Source: Yamagishiella unicocca (Eukaryota; Chlorophyta; Chlorophyceae; Chlamydomonadales; Volvocaceae). From it: a stretch of 64,000 nucleotides of DNA. Each line of letters opens with the position of its first letter. The first letter of the stretch is position 1. A program made the translations under genes and the position numbers. The notes beneath the pieces were generated by a model that saw only the letters and a list, made by a program, of their open reading frames with translations, was not told the origin of the DNA and ran no database searches. This document shows, piece after piece, positions 12,686 to 24,400 of the stretch. Location: the NCBI GenBank assembly GCA_003116995.1, contig BDSL01000002.1, forward strand, positions 1,758,001 to 1,822,000, written 5' to 3'.

Positions 12686-13625
12686 AGACGTGTTGACGCG
12701 AGGAAGGCATGGAATCGGCGCCGAGGCGAAGGCTGTACGGAACGGAAGCTGGTTTAGCTGTAGCTATGGTTGGCGTTGTGCCATTCGGTTGGTGCATATC
12801 GGGAAGGTTGCTACCCCAGGTGACGCGTTGGAGAGCTGACATGAGGCACAGGCCCCAAGTGGAAGGCGCCATTTACGCGCCCATGCGGATGTGACGCAGC
12901 TCCTCATCGCTGCCCATTATGTAGAGAACCAATCCAACAACCATCTCTAGTTTAATGTCGATTCCCACTGGGATACCGACCATATGGAAGCTCTGCTCAT
13001 GCTCCGACTACGTGACCCAGATTGCACTTTCAACCGGGGACCGGGGGCTTGGGGTGTGGGATGACGTTTCAGTGCTTACACACACGCGTGCGGAATGAGA
13101 TATCAGGCGCGAGCAGGCAGATTGCCCATACGGCAAATCACGCAATCACCGTCCGCCCACTGCGCATCAACACGTTTTAGTAATCCAGCAGCCCCTGCCA
13201 CAAGGAACCTAATGTGGCCAACCCCAGCCACCGGTTCACTATGGCCGGCATACCCCTATTCCTGCCCGCAACGGCAGGGCCGTCAACGCCCTCCGCACCA
13301 AGTTTCACTCCGTCCACAAGGTTCATGGTTGACCACGCAAGTGGGGGCTTCCGCGTCTTCCATGTCCATGCTGCCACAGTCGCCGCCGGGGAAAAAGGCG
13401 ACCAGGCCTATCTACTGTCAAGCATGACTTGCATGCACACCATAGTCATCCCCCCTCTGAGAACCAGCTCGGGGACTGCTGGTGGATGTGGTACTCACGA
13501 GTTGCCCTCACAAGCTAGCCGCCCAACAGCTTTCGCCACTGCCAAGTTCCAGCGTCCACAACAATTGCAGCTTTTTATTGAAGCTGCTGACTTGCTGAAA
13601 AAGAAGCTGCTGTCACGCGCGGTCC
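12686..13625. other. Convergent intergenic region
   Basis: This lies between the 3' ends of the queuosine salvage gene (+) and plastid L21 (-). A TTACA at about 13075 would be a TGTAA poly(A)-type signal for L21. No conserved coding segment or structured repeat was recognised. Confidence 0.5.
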
Positions 13626-14162
13626 TTACTGAGCCGCGATCTTCGTGACCATAAACTTGGACAGGTCCTGCCTGTGGCCCTGCTTCTTCCGGTAGTGCTT
13701 CTTGGGGCGCATCTTGTAGACAATGACCTTTGGCGCACGCAGCTCCTCAATAACCTCGGCCTCGATGGTCACGTCGCTGAGGTATGGCTTGCCGACCGTG
13801 AGCTTGCCGTCATGCTTGAGGGCAAGCACGCGGCCGAACTGAATCTTGGAGCCCACGTCCGCCTTGAGCCGGTTGCAAGTGTACCACTTGTTGGGCTCAA
13901 CAAACATCTGGGTGCCGCCAATCTCGACGATAGCGTAGGTCGCCGGGGCGGCAATGCTGAGCGGCGATGGGTGCAGCTTCTGCGGCTTGTCGGCCACCTC
14001 AGCAGCGGCAGCCTGGCAAACAATCTGCTGGCTTTGGCGGCTGATGGAGGGGCTGGCAAGAGCAACGCGGGCTTTGGCCGCCACGCTAACGCGGCTGGTA
14101 AAGGGGACCGGCCTGCTCGTGACAGTGCCCGCCTTGCGGGCTAGCGCGTTGGCCAGAGCCAT
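13626..14162 (-). CDS. PRPL21: Plastid ribosomal protein bL21 precursor
   Basis: This is a single-exon gene of 178 residues, TAA stop at 13626-13628. The ATG at 14162 is preferred over an upstream in-frame codon because it opens a typical plastid transit peptide: [14 protein letters not shown], rich in Ala/Ser/Arg/Val up to about residue 50 (ending near [10 protein letters not shown]). The mature part is a full bL21 domain: [19 protein letters not shown], then [33 protein letters not shown] and the basic [18 protein letters not shown] signature that binds 23S rRNA. It belongs to the 50S subunit of the chloroplast ribosome. The gene is head-to-head with DGAT2 across 442 bp, where TTATAA at 14248-14253 is a candidate TATA element about 85 bp upstream of the ATG. 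Confidence 0.97.
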   Translation of the reverse strand: MALANALARKAGTVTSRPVPFTSRVSVAAKARVALASPSISRQSQQIVCQAAAAEVADKPQKLHPSPLSIAAPATYAIVEIGGTQMFVEPNKWYTCNRLKADVGSKIQFGRVLALKHDGKLTVGKPYLSDVTIEAEVIEELRAPKVIVYKMRPKKHYRKKQGHRQDLSKFMVTKIAAQ

Positions 14163-14604
14163 TTTGTCACAATTACGGTTAGAAAAATGGTCTAAGGGAA
14201 AGACGTGTAGATTTGCACCAACTCCACTCCTCCGCCCCAAGTAGGTGTTATAAGGCCCACCTACAGCACACCCCGCTCCCCGACCCCAATGCACTCAACT
14301 GACAGGCATACATACAACCAAATCCTATTCCTACACAATTGGTGGCCTGGATAGTGCGAACGCATATACCTTGTCAAAGTACGTCCCTTCCTACAGCGTA
14401 ATCGGGGACAGCTTGTAGCCGCACATCACTGAACCCTGTAATCAATAAGTAACATCTCTCACCTCAGGCGCGCTTGATCTGCAATTTGCACGCGCTCTCG
14501 GACGGACACGCCAGTCTGTGTGGGCGTTGGGAGGGACAACCATCCGCGCGGCACGCCGCAGCTGCCGTCGGCGCAGCTGCCATTGATCACCACGGAAATC
14601 AACG
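14163..14604. promoter_or_regulatory. Divergent promoter region, plastid L21 / DGAT2
   Basis: These 442 bp lie between the two start codons. TTATAA at 14248-14253 is well placed for L21 on the - strand. No equally clear TATA element was seen for DGAT2, whose 5' UTR probably includes the GC-rich 14480-14604. Confidence 0.5.
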
Positions 14605-17600
14605 ATGGCGCCGGAGGCTAAAACCAACGGACACGATGATGGGAAGCCCGTGCGGATCTCCACCCACATCCTGAAGCCCGGCGAGGACCCGCCGCCCGGC
14701 GTGCGTGTTTATGCCGACGGTGCGGGAGCCAATCGATACGCGCACCTGCGGGGCGCATCACCATACGCTAGCACCTCCAGAGCTGCTTAATCTGACGCGA
14801 ACGCCGCCGGGGTTCGTGTGGCGAGCGGCGCCACCGGCAGCCCACAGCCCGCCTTTGACCCGCTCCCCCTGTTTGCGCTGCATCCTCGTATCGCGCGCTT
14901 ACATGTGTGCACGTTTCCCAGCATCAGCACCTTCTCATGCGTATCGGAGCTCGCGCTTCCTGTCGGCTGCAACACGGGAAACCGGGTGTTAACGCATCCT
15001 GACTCCAGGACCCATCCCACAGCGAGCAGAGGCCGGTGCCAGCACCTGCCCTGCCCTGCACCGCACATACTCCCGCCTTGCCCGCACCGCTGCAGCTTCC
15101 CGCCAGCGCCACGCCCAGCCCACTCACCTCCGAAGCTCCACGCCAGTAGCAGCGCGTGTTGCTGAATGGTCCGACAGTGGTACCGTAGCACAGCCGTATG
15201 AGCCTGTGCACGTGTCGTACTGTCGTACTGCCCTCCCTGCTCGATGCACACTCGCGTCCATGTGCCGGGCACGCGCTCTCCGTTTACCCCTAGTACGGCA
15301 TTTTGGATCCACGTGTCGGCGTGGAACCGTCCTCACAAAGCAGAACTCGCTCAGGCGGCTGCGGCCCTACCTCCCCGCCTACCCACCACCGCTCCCTCCC
15401 GTTACGCCACCCTCCTGGCCGCCACGGCTTCTCGGCCACCCATCCCTACGCCACTCCCTTCATGCCAGCCTCCTATGCTGATCCCCCGGTTGTTCTTTGG
15501 GCACGCGCACCCCAGGGATCAAGCCCGACCAGCGGCAAAACATCTTCGTGACGCTGCTGGCCGGAGTGACCATGTCCATCTACGTGGGCTTCATGAACTA
15601 CTTCTTCCTGCTCATCATCCTGTCCTTCTTCAGCCGAGCGGCGCTCTATCTGGTGCTGGCGCTGCTGGGCACGCTCCTGCTGCCCTGCAAGCCGGTGCTG
15701 TGGCCCGCATTCAATCGGCTGTGGATCTTCAAGACCTGGCGCCACTACTTCCACTACAGGTACGGGAGCGGGGAATCGAAAATCGGTGCCAGGACAGGGA
15801 GGGGAGGGAAAAGGCAAGGGATGATGGGAAAGGCAAGGGATGAGGGGAAGCGGCTGGGATGTACGCGCATTGCCGTGTGGGGGAGCACTGGCGGCATCCT
15901 TCCCCACGCCCAAGGTTGCTCATCCCGCCCTGCACGTCCCCCTTTCGGCCTGCCTTAACCCCCCACCCCGGGCAGCTTCCTGGTGGAGGAGCCGCTGGAC
16001 CCCAAGAAGCGTTACATCATCGTGGAGTGAGTGGGGCCGTACGGCCGATGTCGTACGGGGCGGGCTCAGGCGGGCTGAGTCCACGTCCACCTGCCTGGCA
16101 TGCTGGTTGCGCCTGACCCTCCCTGACATGTTCTGCTGCTTCTCCTCCACGCCGCCGCCTGACGCTCTGCCACCTTCGACTCTCTGCCGCCGCCTGACGC
16201 TCTGCCACCCCGCCGGCTTGCCTCAGGTTTCCCCACGGAGCGTTCCCCATAGGTGGGTGCGGCGGCGACGGACGGGCGGGCCGGGGCGAGGGCAAAGGAG
16301 GGGTCGTCCTCGTCGCGCGTGACAGCGGATGGCGGGCGCCAGCAGGCGCAGCTGCAGCCGGCAGGAGCGGCGGCAGCAGCGGACGGGCGCCCTTCTTGGA
16401 GGGTGCGAGGGGGCTGCCGCCGCCTACCGCCGGCTACTGCAGCGGCTGGTGTGGCATGACGGACGGCAGGAGGGCGCGGCGCCCGAGGTGGAGCCGCTCC
16501 GCCGCATACCGCGGTGCCGCCCGTCACCTCCTATTCCGCCGGAGCGGAGCCTGCACCTGCCCGCCACCCTTCAGCCCCCTCCCACCTCCTTTGTTGGCTG
16601 TTACCAGTGTACGCTCCCACCTGCCTCACCCCCAGTTCTCCAGCATGGCATCTCGAAACGTCTGTCCTAAACGGTCTTCCTGGCATCCACGGGCCTTCCT
16701 CGCACCCCCCGCAGGCGCCATCGTCGCCGGCACGCTGATGCAGACGCTGTTCCCGCACATGATGATCTACAGCGTGGCGGCCTCGGTGGTGTTCTACATC
16801 CCCTTCTGGCGCCACTTCATCACGTGAGGGTTCGAGGAAGACCCGTGGATGCGTTTAGAACCGTTTAGGAGGATGCGTTTAGAACCGTTTAGGAGGATGC
16901 GTTTAGAACCGTTTAGGACAGACGTCTTGAGACGTGAGGGAGGGCGGGGCGGCCGGACCAGAGGGGGCACAGGAGGGCGGGAGGAGGGACGGGGGGGGGA
17001 GAGGAGGGCGTGAGGAGGGACACGGGCTACGGAGAGGGATGGCCAGGCTGGAGATGTGCCGGCGGAGGGGCGAGGGGCAGGAGCTGCGACGGCGTCACAA
17101 TGGATTGCCGGCGCCACGCGGCTGGACAGCAATAGCTCGCGCCCGACCTGGAGCCCACCCCAGTCGGCCACGAACCCAGTCCTGCCACGAACCCACTATT
17201 CCCCCTGCCCCCTGCCTCGACGTGTCGCTCGCTGCCGGCTCTGCTCTCAGGTGGATCGGGTCGGTCCCTGCCACCTCGGCCAACTTCAAGCGGCTGCTGC
17301 GGAAGGGAAGCGTAGCGGTGGTGGTGGGCGGCATCGCGGAGGTGGGTGGCCCCTGCTGCTGACCTCACCCGCGGTGGCCCCCTGCTGCTGACCTCACCCG
17401 CATGGGAAAGGGCCGGGCGGAGGGTGTGTGTGAACTGTGAAGGCTGTGTTGCGCTGGGTCGCGACGGCGGCGTCCCACAGTGCCGTACGGCTCAGTACGG
17501 CGGCGAGGTTTCTTTCCCTGGGGCTGTTGGGCCGGCGGATTGAGGCGCGGGTCCTGTCCGTCTCGGACATCACGCGTACCGGTACTCCGAAACGGTCACT

Positions 17601-18700
17601 GTCTGGCCATTACCCCGCTCAACTACCGGTAACCCCCTCGCCACTCACCCAGATGTACATGGCCCACCCCCACCGCGAGCGCATCAAGCTGCTGGGGCGG
17701 CGGGGTTTCGCCAAGATAGCGCTGGAGGAGCAGGTGGACGGCATCGTGTGCGTGTACTATTTTGGACAGAGCCAGGTGGGTCTTTGCTCTGATACCACCT
17801 ACCAGCCTACCACCTGATACCGCCTACCAGCCTACCACCTGATACCGCCTACCAGCCTACCACCTGATACCACCTACCACGCTACCAGCCTACCACCTGA
17901 TACCGCCTACCACCTCTTTTGCATTCTTCCCCCCTCACAGCCCTGGTCCACGCGCGGCCACACCCACCTGCCCGTCCCGGCTGGGACCCCTCACTTTATT
18001 GTTATATGCTTTTTACGACACGCCCGTCGAGAGTTCGGTCATTTTCCGTGGGGATTCGCGGCTTTGTGCTAACTCAGGTACTCAGCACACCCGGCCCTCC
18101 GCCCCGCAGGTCCTCAGCTTCGGCCCCTCCTGGCTGGCCGGCGTATCCCGCCGCCTGCGCACCTCGTTCGGCTACCTCACCGGCTGGATGGGACTCCCGG
18201 TGCCCAAGCCGCTGCCGATATACATGGTCAACGGCCGGCCCATACCCGTACCCAGGGTAAGACCGGCCGGCTGTGTGGGATTTTTTCACTGGGGAGGGGT
18301 GGGGTCTGGGCTTCCCTCCTTCCCGGCCCCCGCGCCCACACCCTGCCGCCTCGTGGGATGCAGGGGAAGTTGCAAACCAGGACCGGAGTAAGGACTGGGG
18401 AGCCATAGGCTGGCGCCGGAGAGCAGACGCCATGGGGGGGGAGAAGGTGCCTAGTCCTCTTGCAGCTTCACAAACCGGACGGTGTTGCGTTTGTCGTTCG
18501 CGGAGCGAAGCGGCGGCATGCAACCGTTAACGAACTGCCTGCCAACTGTTTTCGCCAACCGCCAGATTGCCCGCGACTCGCCCGACTTCGACGCCGAGGT
18601 GGACAAGCTGCTGTCGGCCACCATCAAGGAGCTCGGGGAGATGTACGACAGGCACCGCGGGGAGTACGGCTGGGCCAACCGCCCGCTGTCCATCGAGTGA
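14605..18700 (+). CDS. DGAT2: Type 2 diacylglycerol acyltransferase (DGAT2/DGTT), nine exons
   Basis: Exons: 14605-14719, 15516-15759, 15976-16026, 16227-16252, 16715-16823, 17251-17341, 17653-17775, 18110-18256, 18566-18700. They are in phase and give 346 residues, the usual family length. A hydrophobic hairpin (residues about 46-95: MSIYVGFMNYFFLLIILSFF and following) precedes the catalytic part. The family motifs appear in order: RYIIVE-FPHG-AFPIG (the HPHG-type acyltransferase motif, here FPHG at about 138-141), IPFWRHFITWIGSVPATS, VVVGGIAEM, RRGFAKIALE, VCVYYFG and LPIYMVNGRPIPVPR. The C-terminus LGEMYDRHRGEYGWANRPL matches the 'LY...F..HK..YG' end. The enzyme esterifies diacylglycerol with acyl-CoA in the ER/lipid-droplet membrane to form triacylglycerol. 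The FPHG motif lies on a 26-bp exon. Confidence 0.95.
16632..16705 (+). repeat. Intronic splice-site-associated repeat, copy B
   Basis: It ends nine bases before the acceptor of DGAT2 intron 4. It is closely similar to copy A in the BAR-like gene, including the leading CCAGTTCTCCAGCATG and AAACGTCTGTCC, CTAAACGG and CTTCCTCG blocks. Confidence 0.7.
16828..16931 (-). repeat. Intronic splice-site-associated repeat, copy E (inverted, internally tripled)
   Basis: It starts immediately after the GTGAGG donor of DGAT2 intron 5, antisense to copies A and B. The segment GATGCGTTTAGAACCGTTTAG is present three times in tandem, and CAGACGTC closes the element. Its reverse complement carries CTGTCCTAAACGG and GGGTCTTCCTCGAA as in copy B. 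Confidence 0.6.
17789..17912 (+). repeat. 25-bp tandem repeat in DGAT2 intron 7
   Basis: About five imperfect copies of a unit beginning CTGATACCGCCTACCAGCC fill the first part of the intron just downstream of the donor at 17776. The repeat is non-coding. Confidence 0.75.
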
Positions 18701-21495
18701 AGGGAGACGGAGCGCGTACCGGTTTTTAAGCAGTATTTGAGAGGTGGATGTGGCTCATGGTGCGACGGGGGGGAGGTGTTTTTGAGCCGAGGGCGGGGCC
18801 AGCCAGCCGTACAAGGCGATGCCGCCGAGGCTGCACCGGCTTCATTTGGGACGCGCGGGCGTGTTAAATTTTGCGTCGGAAAGCGCTGGACCCCCCCTCG
18901 AGCGTCGCCGTGCAGGAAACGTTATCTTAAAGCCCACGTGGCGTGTCTTGGTGTATCCGCTGGAGGGATGAGGGGGTCTACCGGGGGTTTGCCGGCATAC
19001 CGGCTAGGGCCTGAGTAGAGGGTAGTCATAGCGGCCATGACGGCGGGTGGGAGCGCGGGTGGGAGCGCGTCTCGGTAGGCGGCTCGATGTAGGGGAACCA
19101 GCCGCAGGAGGGCAGGAGCTGCACGGGAAACCCATGTACGAAAGCAGGAGGTTGCGGGCATTGCCGCAGGGATGTTGGGCGCAGGAGAGGGGGTAGGTGG
19201 TAGCTTTGCCGGGCTCTGTCGGATAGTGCTCAGGGGAAGCGCAGAGAAGAGAATCCAGACTGCCAGATGAATAGCGATGAAGAGTTTCTTTCCTTCTTTT
19301 TACACAGCCGGTTATGAATTTTGCAGTTCTCTCTTCAGTGCGGTAGCGCGCCCCAGCTGCTGGGGGCATGAGCGTCGGCCTGAGGCTTCCAGGCTTGGTT
19401 CGGCCCAGCCAGGCTGGCGGGATATTCCCGCCGTGCAGGATGTCGTGCGCTTGCCCGCTAATACCCGTCGTTGCGCAGCTGGGGCTCCGAGCCCCTTGGG
19501 TGCCCGTTGGTTGATTTCTGTTGTGGGTTGCCAAATGCCGGCACGCGGTTTTGAGTCACATGATGCGGCGCGAGGTTTGCGATTTGTGCTATTTGTTTAG
19601 CCGGTTTGCCGCCATTCGCTGATTCCTTTGGTACAGCCAGGGCCACTACTCCAGGAGCGGACGAGTTCGCTCCACCACATTAATATTTACCACCAACGCC
19701 ACAGCTACGCCGATGTGGTTGCAGTTCTAGCGGCCCCGCCGGCTGCCCCCTGCACAGCTGCGCGCGTTTTGCGGGCGGTGCCAGCTCGCGCCGACAACGC
19801 CGCCACCCGTCTGCTCCCGGCATCTCGCAGTGTGCGCAGGTGGGCCCCCCTCCCAGCCCGCATCCGCCGCAGGTCCGCAGCCACTCGCTCACTGGCCGCC
19901 ATGCAGCAAACTTAGGTTAAGAAAATACATGCAGCAAAATTACATCAAGAGTAAACAGCTGGGCGCCCAGGTCTACACGTTACGCACGTCTTTCAGCAAG
20001 CCGCGTCCTTCATCGAGCCCTATCGCGGCTACCACACGAACCCCATATAGTGGCGCAGCTTGCAACTCCAGTCATGTGCTTGCCCCGCCAAGGGGCAACC
20101 TAAACAAGTTTAGTTCATACAAGCACAGTGGTAGTACCGTACAACAACGGATGGCAACAACCCCGCACTTCCTTCGGCTTAACGTTACCTCTTCACCACT
20201 CCAGCGGCGGCGGAGGGACACGCCATGCATGATGCCGATCCAAGCCACTGCGCCTCCATGCCACCGCGCCTTCCTTCCCAGCCTTGCTACGGTGCCGCCG
20301 CCGCGACAGCGCACCACCAACCGTAATCGAGAGCGGATTGCCGCCACCCGGGTCAAAACGCAACGTTCTACGCAGGCGCGCCTAAACAGGACCCTAAACG
20401 AGGCCCTTCGAGTCGGTGTGATGTGAGAAACGAATGTAAGCGCTCGTCGTCGCATGAGCGCGAAGAGGCGAGAGACTGCGGCCCGCCGTGGCTGGGGACA
20501 TGATAACAACCAAAACTACTGTGCTCCAGAGGAAGAAGAACGGCAGAATAAATACAAGCTTCAACGCGTGGTTGCGTCACCAGCACGGCGCTTGGCACGT
20601 CGTGGAAAAGCCCGCCCCACCTCAATACACTAAGGCAAAGCCAGCATTGGCATTATTACCCCAACCCCTAGTAATGAAGCACAAAACACAATACCAGGCC
20701 TCCCTACCAGCCAGCACCGCCAAGTTACGCAGGCCGGCCGGCGCAGGCCTTATATCAGCTCCCACGATTTAGCCGGCGGACCGGCTAGCCCCTAAATTTC
20801 TGCCTGACCCTCTCTTCATAATGCAATTCACGGTCGCACTCGGGCCCCAAGGCCATGTCTCAGGCTATCGTGCTTGTGGATGAATACATAATGCACGCAA
20901 ATTAAGGCTCACAGGCGAAGTTTGTTACCCCCTTGGGAAAGCCCCCAGGGAGTGCACGTGTTCGGACATCGTCGCGGCAGCGTTCGTCGTGAAGGAAGCG
21001 GCAACGGTGAAGGTCGTGAAGACCGTGTAGTGTCCTTAGAAGGTGTCGATGTCGGTGCAGTTGATGCGTGTTTTGGTGTGATGATGCCACGGTGGTGGTT
21101 GGGAGGCCAGCTGTCTACTCCAGGAAGGGCCGCCAGCAAACGACGCCGCGTATTCCTCGCTGTCGGCATCCGCTTACCCAAACCAACCCATACCACCAGC
21201 GACCTCGCGCTGCTTGCAGAAAACCTTCCTCCAACACCACCCGGGTGAGCCCCGGGTTTGTGCCGCATAAGCGCACCTCATGACAGCGGCCCTGTCAACT
21301 GAACTGCTGCCTGCCTGCGTCGCTCCCTTCTCCCTCCCTCCGCCCTGTACCCCAGCCTCAGAGAGGTTAGGAGCGCGACGCAGGAGGTGGTGCATGACCG
21401 GCCGCCCCCTCCCGCCAGGCTGGGCGCCATACCGACTGCAGCCACAACCGCAGCCGCACCTCTTCGGCCCCTGAGCCGATAGGCTGCCTGGCCCA
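18701..21495. other. Convergent intergenic region, no gene recognised
   Basis: These 2.8 kb lie between the 3' ends of DGAT2 (+) and the tetraspanin-like gene (-). Reading frames here lack recognisable motifs and coherent splice signals. One short basic, Ala-rich frame (19902-19705, -, ATG start, about 65 residues) could be coding but has no further support. The region 20120-20780 has lower GC and no clear structure. Confidence 0.4.
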
Positions 21496-24400
21496 TCAGT
21501 GGTTGTGCTGTCCGGTCCGGGATTTCTTCAGAGAGCGGGGCGTCTTGAAGTGCCTGATAAGTCCCGTCTGGGATGTCATCGATGGGCCCCCCAGCTCCAG
21601 CTGCATATCGCTGGACAGGTTGCTGCCACGCATCATCAGCACCGGCGGCGACTTCTCCCTTTCCGGCTCCGGAACCGCCACGGTCATCGCCACCTGGCTC
21701 CTCCGCTCCGCCGACACCGGTACTGGCATCGGCGCCGGCACTGGCACTGGCGCCGGCACTGGCATCGGCATCGGCACTGGCACAGGTATTGGCGCCGGCA
21801 TCGGCACCTTGGCGCCCCTTGACGGTCCCCGGCTCCGTGTGTCAGTCTCCGCGCCGCTGACGTCCTCGTCACCCACCTCCGTCAACACCAACTCGGTCTC
21901 ATCACCCTCGCCGCCCGGCGCTTTGTCCTTCACTTTCTTCTTCTTCTTCTTCTTCTTCCCCTTGTCGCCGCCACCGCCCTCCTCCCCTTCCGCCCCCTCC
22001 TCCAGGCCGATCCCGGACTTCTTCTTTTTCTTCTTCTTCTTCTTTCCAGCCTCGTCCCCGCCCTCCGTGTCGTCTCCGGCCGTCTCGACCCCGGACTTCT
22101 TCTTCTTCCCCGTCTTTTTCTTCTTCTTCCCACCCGCTGCTTCAGGCGAGGTGGCTGCATCCGTGTCCACATCGGTGACTCCGTCGGTGAGCGTGACTGT
22201 GCCGTCGTACTCGTCGCTGTTTCCGGTCCCGAGGCCGAAGCTGTGGGGGCCGTAGCAGACAAACCGAGTCCAGCCATGTCAGCAGTTCGGGAAGGTGGCG
22301 ACACCCAATACCAGTACGCGGGGGCGCAGAGCGACAACCCTCCCTTCACCCCAGCCCCAGCCCCAGCCACATCCACACAAACGATCCCGCTCACCCTCGT
22401 TGTCGGTCGCCGGCCGGCAGTAACATCGGCTCCCTCGGCATCGCCCCGAGCTCCTTCGCGCCAGTCCGTCGGCGCCCACTGCCGCCCGGGTTCGAGTCCG
22501 AGTCGGAGGCCGAGTTCAGTTCCAGCTTCTCCCACAGAGACGCCCGCTGCCTGGCGCTGCTGGCTGCGGGGGTGAAGGCATGGGGCACGGGAAGCGATCG
22601 TCCCGGCGTGTTTTGCAGTGCGGAGGGAGACGAAATCCTCACGCAGGAGCCGGCCGGTGTGTGGGGGGGTAGGGTCTAGGGTTTAGGGCTTAGGGTTAAG
22701 GACGAGGTAGGGGTGTGTAAGGACTTAGGGTTAAGGACGAGGGAGGGGGGGACGGGGATGGAAATGGAGATGGGCAGTTGGACGCACCTTGGGACGCCTC
22801 CAGCAGGGCGCCAGATGGCTCGAAGGCGGGCTTCACGTCCAGAGGGACGGAGGCACTGCCGAGGAGCCCGGGCGCTGTGACGGGCGCCGTGGCGGCGGGT
22901 ACGGGGAGAAGGATGGAGCCTTTGGCGGGGACGACGATGGGGGCCGCGGGGGGCGCGGGGGGGCCCGCGACCATGGAGGGGCGACTGTTGGGACTGCGGG
23001 GCAGGACAGGGCGAGGGAGGTGGGGCCTTAAGGTGAGAGAGGGTAGGTGAGAGAGGGTGGGTGAGAGAAGGTACTAGTGGAGGGAGCCTGGGGGGTTTGG
23101 ACGGGGGCCGGGGCTCAGGGGCAGCGAGGCTGGAAAACTAGCGCAATGGCCACAACAAGCAACAAGTTTGGAGACTGCAGCCTGAGCAACCAACAACCCC
23201 CCGTCCCACGACCACCGCCGTCCTGCCTGCGCCCGTGCTTGCCCCGCGCTCCCCGCTCCGAAACCCGGCGCGGGCCGCCTCCGAAACCCCGCCCCTGCTC
23301 ACCCCCTGACCTCCACGTCCAGCCACTCCACCTCCAACGCCTGCTCGTCCATGTGCAGTATCTCGCAGCCGTGCCGTACCGTCCCCCGGTCCGCCTTCCC
23401 TCCATGCCGCAGCATAGTGGTCATCATCTGCTGCAGCACCATGGGGTTCACGCCCAGACCCTGCCCCGCCTCCACCCGCTCAACCTCACGAATGACCTTG
23501 TGGGCACAAGGGACAGTGGGGATGGGGGGGTGGGGAAGGGGGTAAATGGGGCGTTGGGTTTGGGGGCCGAGTGACTAATCCCTCCCTCCACCCCGCATTC
23601 CTCACCCCTTCTCGTCCCTCTCGTCTCGTCCTCCAACTCCTACCCCCACGTGTCAACCCGGATGCTGTGCACCCTGCCGTAAAATCTCGTGCCGCCGCCA
23701 CGTCATCAGGTGCCGTACAGCCCGGGGCCCCCGACCGGCTCACGCCCTCTGCCATGCTCCGCACGACAACGATTCATGAAGAGTCACTTACCACGGCCCG
23801 CGCGTAGAGGAGCCGGTTGGCGAGGTCACTGTTGGCCTTCTCCAGGCGCATCAGCACCATGAAGGAGAACACGGTAGGGAGCGAGATGAAGAGCAGCTGG
23901 ATAAGGCCCTGCGGTGCGTACGGCAGGAGTAGGAAGGAGAGGTGTCAAGGGGGAGATGTCCGCGGGGAGGAACGGGCATGGCGCCCGGGGCAGGGGGGAG
24001 TGGGGTCGAGGGGTGCATGCACCGGGAGGGGGGCGGGAGATTGGAAGGGACGCGGCTGGGAGGGAAGGGGCCCCATTGCAGGCGCATGTACGACAGACGC
24101 ATGCAACCACCGTGCAGGCACGTGCACGGGGCCGCGGCGGCGCACTGATGCACCGTACCATGTACGGCAGGAAGCCGGACGCTTCGGAGCACACGTCCGT
24201 GGCCCACGCCTTGCATTCCAGGCACGTGGCCGCCTCCAGCGCGGCGCGGGTGCAGTCGTTGGTGGCGGCGCAGGCGCAGGAGGAGCAGCCGCTGAAGCTG
24301 GACTGGACCTGGTCGCACCTGTGGACCGAGGAGGCAGAGGAAGCGAGGGGCAGCCGATGTGGAATCCCCTCCGTCGTAGTAAAAAGCGTGTTTCGATCCA

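Noticed and set aside
17941..18109. Extra DGAT2 exon before 18110
   Set aside because: The open frame here (about 17999-18109) has no similarity to DGAT2, and skipping it gives a clean, in-phase family match.
19830..20426. 198-residue + strand frame in the DGAT2/tetraspanin-like gap
   Set aside because: It is compositionally random, has no motifs or splice context, and lies in an intergenic region.
21503..22255. 250-residue + strand frame with poly-Phe and Gly/Thr repeats
   Set aside because: It is the exact antisense of the Lys/Pro-rich tail of the tetraspanin-like gene; poly-Phe mirrors poly-Lys codons.
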